A DNA stretch of 64,000 nt from Leptodactylus fallax (GCA_947044405.1 CAMRHE010000035.1:4871501-4935500); one strand, 5' to 3'. Positions 46,296-58,207 are shown, numbered from the stretch's first letter. The notes: generated by a model from the sequence alone, not told the origin. Translations and numbers: made by a program.

Positions 46296-46754
46296 TATAT
46301 ATATATCTCTATCTATCACCATATTCAGAGACTTTTTAGTTATACCATTTTGGGGAATGTCTATTGCTTTAATCACGTATTAAATTTTTTGGTTCGGCAA
46401 TTGATTTTTTTTTTTCCGCTACGGTGTTTAACGTACAGGATAAATATTTTTAGAAGTTTGGAGACTGGCCGTTTTCAGACACAGGGATACCTAATGTGTA
46501 TGTGTTTCACTGCTTTTTTTTTTTTTTTTTTTAGATGTAATCTAGGGAATGGGGGTGATCTGAACTTTTAATTCATATTTTAATTTTTTTTTTTTTTTTA
46601 TTATTTTATTATTTTATTAGCCCTAGGGGGCTTGAACCTGAAATCTTTTGAGTGCAAGTCTCAGACTGAAATACAACTGTACTGCAGAGCGTCTGTCAAC
46701 TTTAAAGACCCGGCATCCGCCATAATAGAACAACAGATGTCGGGAAGGGGTTAA
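45894..46754. repeat. Repeat family R1, copy D (complete)
   Basis: The best-bounded copy. TTAACCCCTTCCCACTGG at the left faces TTAACCCCTTCCCGACATC read inward from the right. So R1 is a TTAA-targeting element of about 860 bp with short terminal repeats. It contains poly(A) and a (TA)n run at 46236-46287. No transposase. Confidence 0.7.
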
Positions 46755-46959
46755 ATATTGGACATCACACAGAACAACCAAGAGAAGTACTGTTTAGAAA
46801 ACGCAAGAAACACTCTAAGGCTAAGGGCCCACACTGCATAAGTGCAGTGTTTTTGGCTGCTGCAGAAAAAAAAAAAAATACTGCTGCATTTTACAGTACC
46901 AGCAAAGTGAATGAGATTTTAATCTAATCCACACATTGCAGTAAAAAGATGCGGAAAAA

Positions 46960-48170
46960 GAAATTGATTTTTGTACTCACCGTGAAATCCTTTTCAACAA
47001 CAATAACGCAGAACCAACACCACCAGCATGTCCTAAACCAAAAAACGAACCAACAGCTCGGGCAGGAACAACAAGAAAACAAGAGTGGGATCTGTGTCCC
47101 CCAATGAATACAAGAAAATATTACGGTGAGTGCAAAAATCCAATTTTCTCACTTATTTCATTGGGGGACACAGGAACATGGGATGCCCTGAAGCAGTCTC
47201 AGAGGGTGGGAATTTCACGGCCATACGAGCAACCCACGGCACAGCCGCTTGCAGAGCTTTACGACCCAAGCTGCCATCGGCAGAGGCCACAGAATGGATC
47301 TGGTAAAACTTGGTCAAAGTGTGGACAAGAGGCTCAGGTGACAGCCAGCCAATAAGAAGGCAGCCTTGGCAATAGAGTCCATCCTCTTGTCTGAGCGATT
47401 GATGAGGGAGGCGGAATCCGCTAAAGGCAGAATAGCAGCCTTTGAGAGCCTAGCTATCACAGGGTCTGCTACAGGAGACTCTGACCACTTGGAAACATGC
47501 TGGTCTGGAAAGGGAAAGAGAACGTCCGACTTCCAAGTGGTAGACAGGGACGATCTGGGTGAAGCCATTGTTCTTTCAAGATATGGTCAAATCCTCCATG
47601 GTTGGGGAAGAACAAAGGAGGGCGATGACTGTGGCAGAAGGAGATGTGCCCTTGCGAAACAGGATCAGGTCCTCTGAGATATGTAGGGTATCTCTGACTG
47701 CACGGACGTGTTCCTGCATAGCAGCAGATATAGATGTGCCTTGCTGATTATGAGTCGGAGTCAGAGGTGTTGGCAGAAGAAATAGTGGAGAAAAATTGTG
47801 GAGGGGGGGGGGGGAGACAGGGTTCCGTCTGTTGAAACGGAGCCATGAGCTGTGGCCCAAACCGGGGCATGCCCAAAAGAAGTGGAGGAGGACAGTAACA
47901 TCTAGGATGATTTCCTGGTCCTCTTGCAAGGATGGCTCCTGGAGCTGGAACTTGAGCTATGATGGCGTCCAGAGAGAGGCCTAGAAACCGCCGACTGAGC
48001 GGCAATTTGGGAAGGCAGCTGTTCCAAAGTTTCCACCACAGACTGGTTAAGTCTGGCAAGGTCCCCTATGGCCTGGGTAAAGGAAGTTGGCCCAATCTGG
48101 TGGAGGATCAGATGGGTTTAGGCTGGCCCCATGATAACTTTTAGTTACATTAGACTCATGTATAAAACGT
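46960..48170 (-). pseudogene. DIRS-like retroelement fragment
   Basis: TTGTACTCACCGTGAAATCC at 46975 faces ATTACGGTGAGTGCAAAAA at about 47117. The GGGGGACACAGGAACATGGG block follows. Minus-strand coding remnants (47314-47568, 47576-48059) include SPVADPVIARLSKAAILPLA and NRSDKRMDSIAKAAFLLAG. These resemble the 'LSK...LP...DP.D...D' region I associate with DIRS ORF1/Gag. Frames are shifted and the RT and recombinase are missing. Family call from memory, moderate. Confidence 0.45.
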
Positions 48171-49343
48171 GGTGGCACCAGTGGGAGCCAAGGTGCAGGT
48201 TGGCTCTTCACGGGAGGACATGATGGAGGGGCCCAAGGAAAATAGGGGTAAGCTAGGGGGGTTAACCTACCAGACCACTGGAAGTAAGTCCAATCACCAA
48301 CTGCTACAGAGAGGCTGCAAAGAGAAGGTTGCTTAGGTGCTGTATCCCTCAAAAAGACAGAGTATCCCCCCCCCTCCCCCCGAGGAGCTTGCAAGCTGCT
48401 GGTGAATCAAGGAAAAAAAAATGGAAATAAAGCGAAGAAATTTCCTGAGGAGAACTAAGGGTCCTCCCCCCCAGAGTTTCCTATGGGATAGAGCGAAAGA
48501 GAGACCTCCCTGGGTTGCCCCCTGATCAACAGGAAGGCCTAGGAGGGGTCAGGAGTCCCGGGAAACCCAGGGAGAAGTTGCGGCCTAGTCCCTGGCAGAG
48601 AGTGAAGAAGAAATTGTGGCCAGGAACAGGGGTCTCCATTAAAAACCGGGTGAAATAAGCAAGAAAGCGTTTTTTGTTTTTTTAAATCAAAAAAATAAAT
48701 AATTAAAAAACGCAGAATGTTAATGTTAGCCGTGTAATTGCAAGCATTTTTCCTATAGATTTAATAAAGGAAGGAAAAAAAATTGAGAAAAAGGTCTGAG
48801 AGCTCTATGAACAACATTGCAAAAAATAATGCAGTAGGGCTGCAGAATTAATTTGCCATTTTAGAGAATTGCCCATAAGCTTTGGGGGGATGGGAGGGAA
48901 GATTTTATTTTTAGTCAAAATTTGCCCAGCCATACATGTTTGATGTGCCGCTGACTTGCCACAGCAACCTATGATGGCACAGGTTTACTCCAATATAGTA
49001 AGTAGACTGAGCCGAGTAGATTTATTGATCTGTTTAGAGAAGGCATGATGGATTGTGTTTGTTTTCATCCAAAAGACTAAGGTGTTAGGCGCTTTTATTT
49101 TTAGGGGGCTATCCACAACTTTACGATTGACGACCTATCCTAAGGATAGGTCCTCAGTAGTAGATCAGTGCTGACGTCTCGTACCACACATCAGCCGAAC
49201 TTTTATCATTGTTGTGTGTGTACAATGGAACGCAAAACTCTGTGACGTGAAGTATGTGAATACTATCAAGGTGAAGCAAGAAGCATTCATATGATTTATT
49301 GATTAATAATTTGCCTTACAAGGTTATTATCAACCTGTAGTAC
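48171..49343. other. Intron 12, unassigned
   Basis: 48171-48700 may continue the DIRS-like remnant. The rest is AT-rich with no recognised feature. Confidence 0.3.
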
Positions 49344-49424
49344 CTGTTATGATGATCTCGGGGACATCCAGAATATTGCCAAATGAAGCAGTTTTACGGT
49401 GGCCTCGTTTAGGCTTGGCATAGG
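49344..49424 (-). CDS. MAP3K7: MAP3K7 exon 12 (alternative 27-codon exon)
   Basis: 81 nt, phase 1 at both ends, so it can be included or skipped without shifting frame. It encodes [20 protein letters not shown] and then PEIIIT. This is the exon whose inclusion separates TAK1 isoforms A and B in mammals. Size and phase are conserved. Acceptor TTTTTGCAG, donor GTACTA (weak), in keeping with regulated use. Confidence 0.96.
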
Positions 49425-49581
49425 CTGCAAAAACACATACTCAATACACATGCAAACTAAAAAGTGGTACAACGCACAATTCACAAAAGCACAGAAGTGT
49501 ACAGCACAAAGTTACACAATGGAACCGCATGCAGAAAAACAACCATGCATGCTACATACATGTAAAATGATAATAGAAAGC

Positions 49582-49586
<5 letters not shown>

Positions 49587-49611
<25 letters not shown>
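49587..49611. repeat. Poly(A) tract
   Basis: A run of about 25 A, then a short CACACA stretch, in intron 11. Confidence 0.9.
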
Positions 49612-49612
<1 letters not shown>

Positions 49613-49760
49613 CACACACATGCAAAAAAAGGACCACAACACAACATTAATTGAGAGCAATTAAAAGTAAGAAGACTTTCCCGAACCATTTAAAGTCTAC
49701 TTGGAAGGGATTAATTTGTTACTAACTACTTCAACTATACACCACTTATTGAAGAAGTAT

Positions 49761-50102
49761 TTAAAAGGGGTTGTCTCATTGAGGACACTTATCCCTTAGC
49801 CAGAGGATAAGGGAAAGTGTCTGATCACTAGGGGACCTGGCGATCAGGAGAACCAAAAGCCCCCATACTTACTCCTTGTTAATGGAGCACCAGTGCACTT
49901 GCACGACTGGCATTCTAACCACTTCTGTGGGGTTGCCGGGACTGCAATCTCCAGCATTGCAGGCAGCCCCATTGCAGTGAATCAAGAATAGGTAACACTG
50001 GCGCTCCATTAACAATGAGGAGGCATGAGGGACTTTTGTTCCCCCCATTCTCCTGAACGCTGGGGGACCAGGTAATCAGATTCTGTGGATAAAGGTCCTT
50101 AA
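49761..50102. repeat. TTAA fold-back in intron 11
   Basis: Begins TTAAAAGGGGTTGTCTC; inverted arms include CTCCTTGTTAATGGAGC against GCTCCATTAACAATGAGG. The right boundary is approximate. Confidence 0.55.
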
Positions 50103-50731
50103 AGGGTTCTTGCCACACAGTGACTGCAGCTCTAGCCTAGCCACACTCTAGGCTAGGGCGTCAGTGCTACAAGTTATACGCAAGTGAAGCACTTGTTAAT
50201 TATGAGCTATTGCATGGCCAGTAGTGAAAAAACAACTCACAATTAATAAGTCTCCCGCTTAAGTGAAAGAATCGGGGGCCCTGGTCCAGGGAGCAGTAGT
50301 GGACGTTGTGTGACAACACCCTTCTATTCTGTAGGGTCACAACTGGATATTATTTAATTACTACAACAATCCTTCTAAAGAAAATAGTATAGGAAAGACG
50401 TTTTCAGATAACAATGGATAAAGTTCAAACAGTTGAGATTTAGAAGGATAATATATTTAAGCTTATTTTAAGTACATTAACTGAAAAGTTATGAATGAAG
50501 AATGAACACATGAAGATGATCAGATATCTTCCATGACATGCCCGTTTTAGTAAACACTTGTAAGAAAAGATGCGCCAGAATTATATTATGAACACTACAA
50601 CTCTGCATTTTCCATTCCTCCTGAAAATGTATGATAATAAATTGACAGCTGGAAGTTAACATTCTCTTTCGCTAATGGCATTTCCTACATAGCCTGACCC
50701 TGCTCAATCAGTGCAGAAATTAAATCAATCA

Positions 50732-51036
50732 TTAAAAGGGAGTTTGCCACCAGAACCCAAGATATCGACCCAGCCCCAAAGATAAATTAATTCAGGTGAC
50801 CCTAACCTTTCAGTGTTTCCCCCCTGTGAATCTGTGCCTCCGTTGCTGTGATGTCACTTTTTTTGTCAATATGCAAATGAGTTATTTGCAGCAAATGAGT
50901 TATTTGCAGCAACAAGTGTGTTGCCACTTACCTTAGAGCAATGGCAAGGGGAAAACAGTTTGATTCAGGCGACTCTAACCTGTTTATCTGCAAGGCTGAG
51001 TTGGTATGCTGGGTTCTGGTGACAGACTCCCGTTAA
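50732..51036. repeat. TTAA MITE, 305 bp
   Basis: TTAAAAGGGAGTTTGCCACC and, read inward, TTAACGGGAGTCTGTCACC. An internal GAGTTATTTGCAGCAAAT is tandemly duplicated. Related to the truncated copy at 33060-33210. Confidence 0.7.
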
Positions 51037-52089
51037 CAAAGGGGAATGGCAACACCCAGTTGACAATTTACTCACTTTTCCTGTAGGGATAATAGATGAA
51101 CGGCACAATGCAAAGTTCCAAACATTGTGCTCAAGCTTTTCATTTCATGGTGAATACAAGTATTTCCTAAAACAGACATGTCAGAAGAGCCCAACGGTTC
51201 CCTTTCTGGAAAACCAAGTCAATAGGTACATTTACATAACAGTGCAGTGTCCGATTGTGCAGCACAGCAGGTTCTTGTGTCAAGATTGCACAGGCTTATG
51301 GATTCAGTTGTGAACGTAAACTTGTGAATATATAACTAATAGTTCATATGCATAATCCTATCCTTTGTGTAAGAAACTGGCAAGGTGTACAGATATAGAG
51401 ATAAGACTATTGCACTCATGTAAAATCACAGGAACTAGTCATTTACACACATGGTGCAGCAACATCCATTTCTGTTTGAAGTACAAAGTACTTCCTTTGT
51501 CAGCCGCTTCCTATTTTAAGCATTACACTGTTGCCGTTTTCACCTTTCATTGAACTCTGCAGAATTTATATGATAATATAATGCTTCTATTATACTCAAT
51601 GATTCTCTCTGTGGGTTTATCTTTTATGGCAAATTAATGGCACTTAAGTGGTGGTTGTTTGCCATAACAGCTCTTAAGTGTTTTTAGACATGCTTTTTTA
51701 TTCTTCTGTTATGGGATCTATAGGTTTTATTTTTATTATGTGTATATATCTGGTTCTACACCACCCTCCTGCCTTGAATACAGACCGTACCAATGGGTAT
51801 ATTACACTCAAATGTTCTTGGCATATGAAGAAAATAGTGAATGATAAAAATTAATAGCTTGGTAAACTTAATTACCAGTAATAAAATAATATGTATTAGG
51901 TGCAAAGAACTGCAACAGTTTCTTGAAGGGGGGGGGAGGAAGCAGCTTATTTTGCGATGTTAATGAATCCTGACTGTTGCTATACTACAATGGTTTGCCC
52001 ATCAAGTCTACACATAGTCAATGCTACTGGCAAAATCCATCCTAGCATGAAAGTTCACCTAGACCAACAATGTTTATTTTCCGTTTTAC
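51037..52089. other. Intron 11 proximal part
   Basis: No exon, element or RNA gene recognised. Confidence 0.4.
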
Positions 52090-52249
52090 CTGTACTTGCA
52101 GAAATCCTTGCTTCCAATTCAGACATGTCTGCACTCATTCGTTTGTTTTCAGATGTGCCCAGTATAGATGAAGGTTTCCCTCGTGTATCTGACAGGCTTT
52201 CTACGCTGCTACCTCGAGAAGGTGGCAAACTCAAACGGCCTGGTTCACC
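52090..52249 (-). CDS. MAP3K7: MAP3K7 exon 11
   Basis: 160 nt, phase 0 in, phase 1 out. Encodes [20 protein letters not shown], a divergent stretch, then [16 protein letters not shown]. The core is conserved TAK1 linker; [14 protein letters not shown] is longer than in mammals. The acceptor ATTAAG sits close to a poly(T) run (minus strand), which supplies its pyrimidine tract. Confidence 0.94.
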
Positions 52250-52294
52250 CTTAATGAAAGAATTTCATTTAAAAAAAAAAAAAAAAAAAAGAGC

Positions 52295-52894
52295 TTAAAA
52301 GGGGTATTCCCATTTCAAGGATCTTATCTAAAACAATAGCTTTTTTTTTTTTTTAATTCAAGAGTTGTCCTAAATATATAGTTTAGAAATGCTGCTTCGT
52401 TAACCTATGTGAAATTATTCTTCCCATTATTTTCACTATGTTTCTAGATCCCCTGGCCTTATATCTGATCTCAGATCAGATGACGTGACTCACTGCTCTC
52501 TGGAGGGGAGGGGTGAAGAGTTCTCTGGATTACGCTTACTCTCAGAACTGTTATCTCCTGCTTTTAGGTCCCAGGCAATCAGGTCAGCCAATTGCATTTT
52601 GATGAGCCTGTTATCTCACAGAGATAAGTGTTGACATTAATGCAATCCCACTCCCCATCCTGGCAGCATGCAAGTTTTTTTTTCTCTCCAAACCTGTGCA
52701 ATGTAATATACATTTATTGTGCATATTATTTGATCTGCATTTATATTAGATTTCTAGTAATCATAATAAATCATCTGTCATGATAAAGGCAATGTCTATA
52801 TCTAATGAGGTACTTCATATTACCCTGTCTATCAGTCACAGACTGCCCACCAGCTTGCTGAAGAATATAGGAAGTGAGAAGAAAATCCCTTTAA
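52295..52894. repeat. TTAA MITE, 600 bp, abutting exon 11
   Basis: TTAAAAGGGGTATTCCCATT and, read inward, TTAAAGGGATTTTCTTCTC. It lies only 45 bases from the exon 11 acceptor, on the far side of the poly(A) run, so the branch point must lie in or next to it. Confidence 0.6.
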
Positions 52895-53327
52895 GAAACA
52901 TTAAACTTTTCTGTCTTAGATTTATAGTATATTACAAAGGTCAATAATTTAGGCAATAAGATAGGTGCATAACCACCTCCCAATAGGGTACGTTCCCAAC
53001 ATGTCTGATTTCAGTGCGCATTCCAGGCTGAAATCTACTGTTCTGCATTAAATGCATATCAATCAGTGTGTACTTCAGTCTACATTAAAATTGAATAAAA
53101 CCATATCCTAGAAAGTCTTTGGATTAGCCCTCTGTGGATTCTCCAGTAAATAAATTTACCAAAGCCATATTGTTTCAATTGCATAATAGTTTATAGATCT
53201 CTGCTTACAGCCAATTAATTAATCTTACTGATATGCGGAGGCTTAAAACTGTCCTAGTACTTTGGTGCTCACTGTTACAGCTTCACAGTGTCGGTCAGGG
53301 TTCTAGATGTGAATTGGAATGGTTCTA

Positions 53328-54904
53328 CAGTGAAGGAAATAATTATCTGATCCCTTGCTGATTTTGTAAGTTTGCCCACTGACAAAGACATGAACAGTCT
53401 ATAATTTTAAGGGTAGGCTAATTTTAACAGAGATAGAATATCAAAAATAAAATCCAGAAAATCACATTGTATAAATTTTATAAATTTATTTGCATTTTGC
53501 AGAGAGAAATAAGTATTTGATCCCTCTGGCAAACAAGACTTAATACTTGGTGGCAAATCCCTTGTTGGCAAGCACAGCAGTCAGACGTCTATTGTAGTTG
53601 ATGATGAGGTTTGCGCACATGTCAGGAGGAATTTTGGTCCACTCCTCTTTGCAGATCATCTCTAAATCATTAAGATTTTGAGGATGTCGCTTGGCAACTC
53701 GGAGCTTCAGCTCCCTCCATAAATTTTCTATGGGATTAAGGTCTGGAGACTGGGTAGGCCACTCCATGACCTTAATGTGCTTCTTTTTGAGCCACTCCTT
53801 TGTTGCCTTGGCTGTATGTTTTGGGTCACTGTCCCAAAGATAAACCCAGCCACGACCCATTTTTAATATCCTGGCGGAGGGAAGGAGGTTGTCACTCAGG
53901 ATTTTACGGTACATGGCTCCATCCATTCTCCCATTGATGCGGTGAAGTAGTCCTGTGCCCTTAGCAGAGAAACACCCCCAAAACATAATGTTTCCACCTC
54001 CATACGTGACAGGGTGGACGGTGTTCTTTGGGTCATAGGTAGCATTTCTCTTCCTCCAAACATGGCAAGTTGAGTGAATGCCAAAGAGCTCAATTTTTGT
54101 CTCATCTGACCACAGCACCTTCTCCCATTCACTCGCAGAATGATCCAGGTGTTCATTGGCAAACTTCAGACGGGTCTGCACACGGGCCTTCTTGAGCAGG
54201 GGACCTTGCGGGCACTGCAGGATTTTAATCCATTACGGTGTAATGTGTTACCAATGGTTTTCTTGGTGACTGTGGTCCCAGCTGCCTTGAGATCATTAAC
54301 AAGTTCGCCCCGTGTAGTTTTAGGCTGATCTCTCACCTTCCTCATGATCAAGGATACCCCATGAGGTGAGATTTTGCATGGAGCCTCAGATCGATGTCGA
54401 TTGACAGTCATTTTGTATTTCTTCCATTTTTTAACTATTGCACCAACAGATGTCTCCTTCTCACCCAGCGTCTTACTTATGGTTTTGTAGCCCATTCCAG
54501 CCTTGTGCTATGATCTTGTCCCTGACATCCTTAGAAAGCTCTTTGGTCTTGCCCATTTTGTGAAGGTTAAAGTCTGACTGATTAATTGAGTCTGTGGACA
54601 GGAGTCTTTTATACAGGTGACAATATAAGAGAGCTGTCTCTTTAATGCAGGTAATGAGTTGATTAGGAGCGTCTAATTGGTCTGTAGGAGGCAGAACTCT
54701 TAATGGTTGGTAGGGAACAAATACTTATTTCTCTCTGCAAAATGCAAATACATTTATACAATGTGATTTTCTGGATTTTATTTTTGATATTCTCTCTCTC
54801 ATTGTTAAAATTAATCTACCCTTAAAATTATAGGCTGTTCATGTCTTTGTCAGTGGGCAAACTTACAAAATCATCAAGGGATCAAATACTTATTTCCTTC
54901 ACTG
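53328..54904 (-). mobile_element. Tc1/mariner element, DD34E, IR/DR ends
   Basis: 1577 bp in intron 10, TA flanks at 53326-53327 and 54905-54906. The outer repeats start CAGTGAAGGAAATAA. An inner site, AGAGAGAAATAAGTATTTG, recurs near 53500 and, inverted, near 54715, giving two sites per arm. The transposase has two frameshifts. Confidence 0.92.
53540..54556 (-). pseudogene. DD34E transposase with two frameshifts
   Basis: It starts MGKTKELSKDVRDKII at 54556, shifts near 54500, runs as [20 protein letters not shown] to about 54180, then shifts into [24 protein letters not shown] carries the first Asp. DSDPKHTAK carries the second, and NPIENLW the Glu, 34 residues on. It ends [10 protein letters not shown]. 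All three catalytic residues survive, so only the shifts (and any missense) disable it. Confidence 0.9.
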
Positions 54905-55197
54905 TATAGCAGAAAACCTTTTAGCCAAGATCAACATGGACAGTGATCACAAGAGGCTAGCCACTTAGGTGAGATGAAAAAAAAAACAAAAATAGATTTC
55001 AGGTGTTTTTGCCACAGTTGCTTGCAGAGGAGCAAGGAAAATTCGGCAGTGTGTTCACTTTGTGTGGTCCTAGACTTGAAGTAGGAAAAACCCTTCAAGG
55101 ATTCCATGAAACCTTCTAGTGATAAATTCCAAAGCAAAGTTATTATAAATAATAATAATCTATGTTTAACACAAGAGAACCAATCACATTTACTTAC

Positions 55198-55325
55198 TAC
55201 CTGTTTGGACTGATTTTTCAAATGTGCCAATTTGGACTCTATTCGTTTAATGGTATCATCAGCACTAGCTTGAATATCGTCACTCTTATTACTGGTATTT
55301 GTAGATGTAATGTCAATACAAGATC
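55198..55325 (-). CDS. MAP3K7: MAP3K7 exon 10
   Basis: 128 nt. Encodes GSCIDITSTNTSNKSDDIQA, then SADDTIKRIESKLAHLKNQS. Two overlapping donors are possible: GTAAGT at 55197, giving one more codon (Val) and a protein that aligns without gap to mammals, or GTAGTA at 55200. I prefer the first. Both keep phase 0. Confidence 0.93.
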
Positions 55326-55639
55326 CTGCAGAAGAAAGCATAAAGAGGTCATGACCTGCTATGCCAGTTTATTTCTATTACAGAATGTCTATCACAGATT
55401 ATTATTTCTATCACAGAAGTTTTAGTCATCTTTACTTCAGGAGATATGCATGGCTCCTATGGGCTGTTTGTGACCCAACTAGCATTTAGATACAGCTGCA
55501 AAAGACTCAGCACAACCTACATTACCAAGAATTCTGGGACTGAACAAGATGTGGAGAAGCATTAGTGTCTCTTTTTTATAAATGTCAACATGGAATCTAT
55601 TATTTCTGCGGCTGGAATCCATTTAGATAGCCGTAGTTA

Positions 55640-56030
55640 TCTAAATAGTCGCCTCATCCAGCAGGCCTAATAAAGATCTGTAAGATTGTTCATGTCCAAA
55701 GATGCAGTCTCACTTTAAAATTGCATCTAAAGTGAGGCACATTGGTCAGTGTATGCCACCCTGCATCCCTACTGATCAGCTGTTCTCAGCTGCTGATAAA
55801 CATAGAATGGAGCAGGCAGCTCTGTTCTCTGTGTAAAGTCTTAACTGAGTTACTGCAGCTTAGCTTCCATTCAAATGAATAGGAGCTGGTCTGTAGTAAC
55901 CTGGTCTGACATTACAGAGAACAGAGATGTCTGCGTCCTGCTCGATTTTCTGCGTGTCAGTTACTGAGAACAACTGATTCACAGGGGTGCAGGGTGTTGA
56001 ACCCATTCCAATCTCATACTGACAACTTAA
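55640..56030. repeat. Fold-back repeat in intron 9
   Basis: CCTGCATCCCTACTGATCAG on the left matches CCTGCACCCCTGTGAATCAG read inward from the right, and CTCTGTTCTCTG occurs in both arms. Long, diverged hairpin; ends not fixed. Confidence 0.55.
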
Positions 56031-56039
56031 TCTTAGCAT

Positions 56040-56238
56040 AGGTGGCTACTTTGAAGAACCTAGAATATAAGACATATTTTCAATTGTTTCACACTTTTTT
56101 GTTAAGTATATAATTCCACATGTGTTAATTCATAGTTTTGATGCCTTCAGTGTGAATCTACAATTTTTAGAGTCATGAAAATACAGAAAACTCTTGGAAT
56201 GAGAAGGTGTGTCCAAACTTTTGGTCTGTACTGTATAT
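56040..56238. mobile_element. Orphan Tc1 terminal-repeat fragment
   Basis: Nearly identical to 41340-41536, the right arm of the intron 13 element, starting GGTGGCTACTTTGAAGAACC and ending at the terminal CAGTA. Its partner arm and body are missing. Confidence 0.9.
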
Positions 56239-56699
56239 ATATTGTAGGAATTCCTCACAAACTGCAGTTTTTTGGAAGGTACATTTTGTTTGCAGAAAGG
56301 GACTGCTTGAGCGTGCACTTTAGTGGAAAATTTGAATTTTTGTGCTATTTTTGCTTGTAATCTCTGTTTGCTGCAAAGTTGCATGAAGGTGGTTGTATGT
56401 ATGAAATATTAAGCTGTGTTTTTATATACTGGATGCTGTGCAATCACAAAAAAGTTAGATTTTGGTATCAGTGTCACAGTTTGCTATGTGCAGTATAGAT
56501 TTTTAACATATTAGTGAACAGCAGCAAAATCTTGCTTGTCTTCTGTCTCTGTTTTTGAGAGTACAAGCTCTTGTTGTAGCTGATGTTTGCTGTATATATA
56601 AACGGTGTACACCTTGATCTTTTATTTTAAATGTATTTTGTGTGTGAATGTAAGATTGAATATGAGTTTTAGGTGCAAATATGTTTTAGTGCATCTTTA

Positions 56700-56753
56700 A
56701 AAAAAAAAATAAAAAAAAAAAATTATATTATATATATATATATATATATATAT

Positions 56754-56793
<40 letters not shown>

Positions 56794-56796
56794 TAA
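56700..56796. repeat. Compound microsatellite A/TA/GATA
   Basis: A-rich run, about 13 TA units, then about 10 GATA units. Confidence 0.95.
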
Positions 56797-58125
56797 AAAT
56801 GTCCTCCTCCAGTTGCCCCCAATTTAATGTTTCCTCTCCATTTGCCCCCAAAGTCTAATACTCACCTCTCCTTGCTTCCCTGCTGCTCTGTCTGAGGTAT
56901 TCCTCTCTGGAGTGTTCAGGAAGCTGCACGTGACGTCATCACATCGTGCCTACAGCTCCCGGATTCAGAGCACACAGGGATGTGCTTCACACAGAGTGGT
57001 GAAGCAGGAGCTGTCCGCAGACGGCTTCTGCTTCCTCATTTTATTTAACTCATCAGTGTCCTCTGGACACAGATGAGTTGATACCAGGACATACCTCCCG
57101 CCAATCGGGAAAAGACCCAGAATCCAGGATGGTTGGGAGGTATGCATCCATAGATACTAGATAGAGGCAACACTGGAAGACAGTGAGTTGAGGGGGAGGT
57201 ACCTTTTTGTCTTCACACAGGAAATGCAGATTGGGAGGGGAAGATTCTCCTCACAAGACGTCTGCAAACTGCGCTGTGTAAAAGACTAAAGATTCTGAAA
57301 ATATCACAGCTTACAATGTAAGAAAAGTCTTCTATGTACTTGTATCTAGTTCTGGCTGCTTGCGTGTTACAGATGGGATATTATTCACAGAGAGCAAGCA
57401 GCTTTGCTGACTGTGATCATAGATAGTGTTTTTTTTTCTCTTGTCTTTTGACTTCATGTATTTGCCCTGTATTTACTGTTTAGTGACTGTCTTGTTTCAG
57501 CTATATTATTGTAAAGTGGACTTTTTTTCAGCTACTTGTTTGCCATAGTTACTCCTGGCAGAACAGCATCAGTAATGGATAAGGGGGGAGGGTGCCAGAC
57601 TGCTTCTTACTGTACCCACCCACAGCCTGAGCCACAAATGCAAAAAGTGTTTAAGCCATGTTTTGATTAGCAGCAGAAAAATTTGATAGGAAACCATGTA
57701 TGAAGGCTTATACAGTCAGAACAGATTACCCAGCAAAACCTTGCACATATTTCAACTTTTCTTGAAAACTTAGGTACCCTTTAAATGTTGCTTAAAAATT
57801 AGGTTAGGTTCACAACTCTGCTAATTTAGTCCCTGGCTCTGATCTGTAAAGTCCTCCAGGTACAAACTTTCTCTTCCATTTGTAAAGTAACCAACAAGAC
57901 AGAATTACTTTATTACTGTTCTATAACGGATCAGAACAATAGACTAAATAGGAAACGTGAACCTAGACTTTTCTTGATCTTTGAGAAGTCTCTGCTGCAA
58001 ACATCTTACTACAATAAAATAACTATGAACTTTGTTTCTACTTTGATATCTTGACCTCCACTACCGCAAACACATCCCTTAACAGATGTAGTCATCTGAA
58101 GAAACGCTAAAGCAGAATAGCTAAC
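56797..58125. other. Intron 9 proximal part
   Basis: No gene. 57694-57783 matches the repeat at 38486-38613. The block near 56850 (TAATACTCACCTCTCC) resembles one near 21815 and is probably a further repeat family. Confidence 0.35.
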
Positions 58126-58207
58126 CTGTACTTGTGGCAGAATTGCTTTGTCCTCCATCAGAGTACTGGCATGGATACTGTAAAGCTTCATCAGCTCCAG
58201 GAAAATA
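58126..58207 (-). CDS. MAP3K7: MAP3K7 exon 9
   Basis: 82 nt. Encodes [20 protein letters not shown] and SNSATST, the start of the Ser/Thr-rich linker after the kinase domain. Acceptor is a long poly(T) then GCAG; donor GTTAGC. Confidence 0.97.

Noticed and set aside
47366..47677. Host gene on the plus strand (103 residues)
   Set aside because: The minus-strand frame of the same region has the retroelement-like motif; the plus frame is its shadow.
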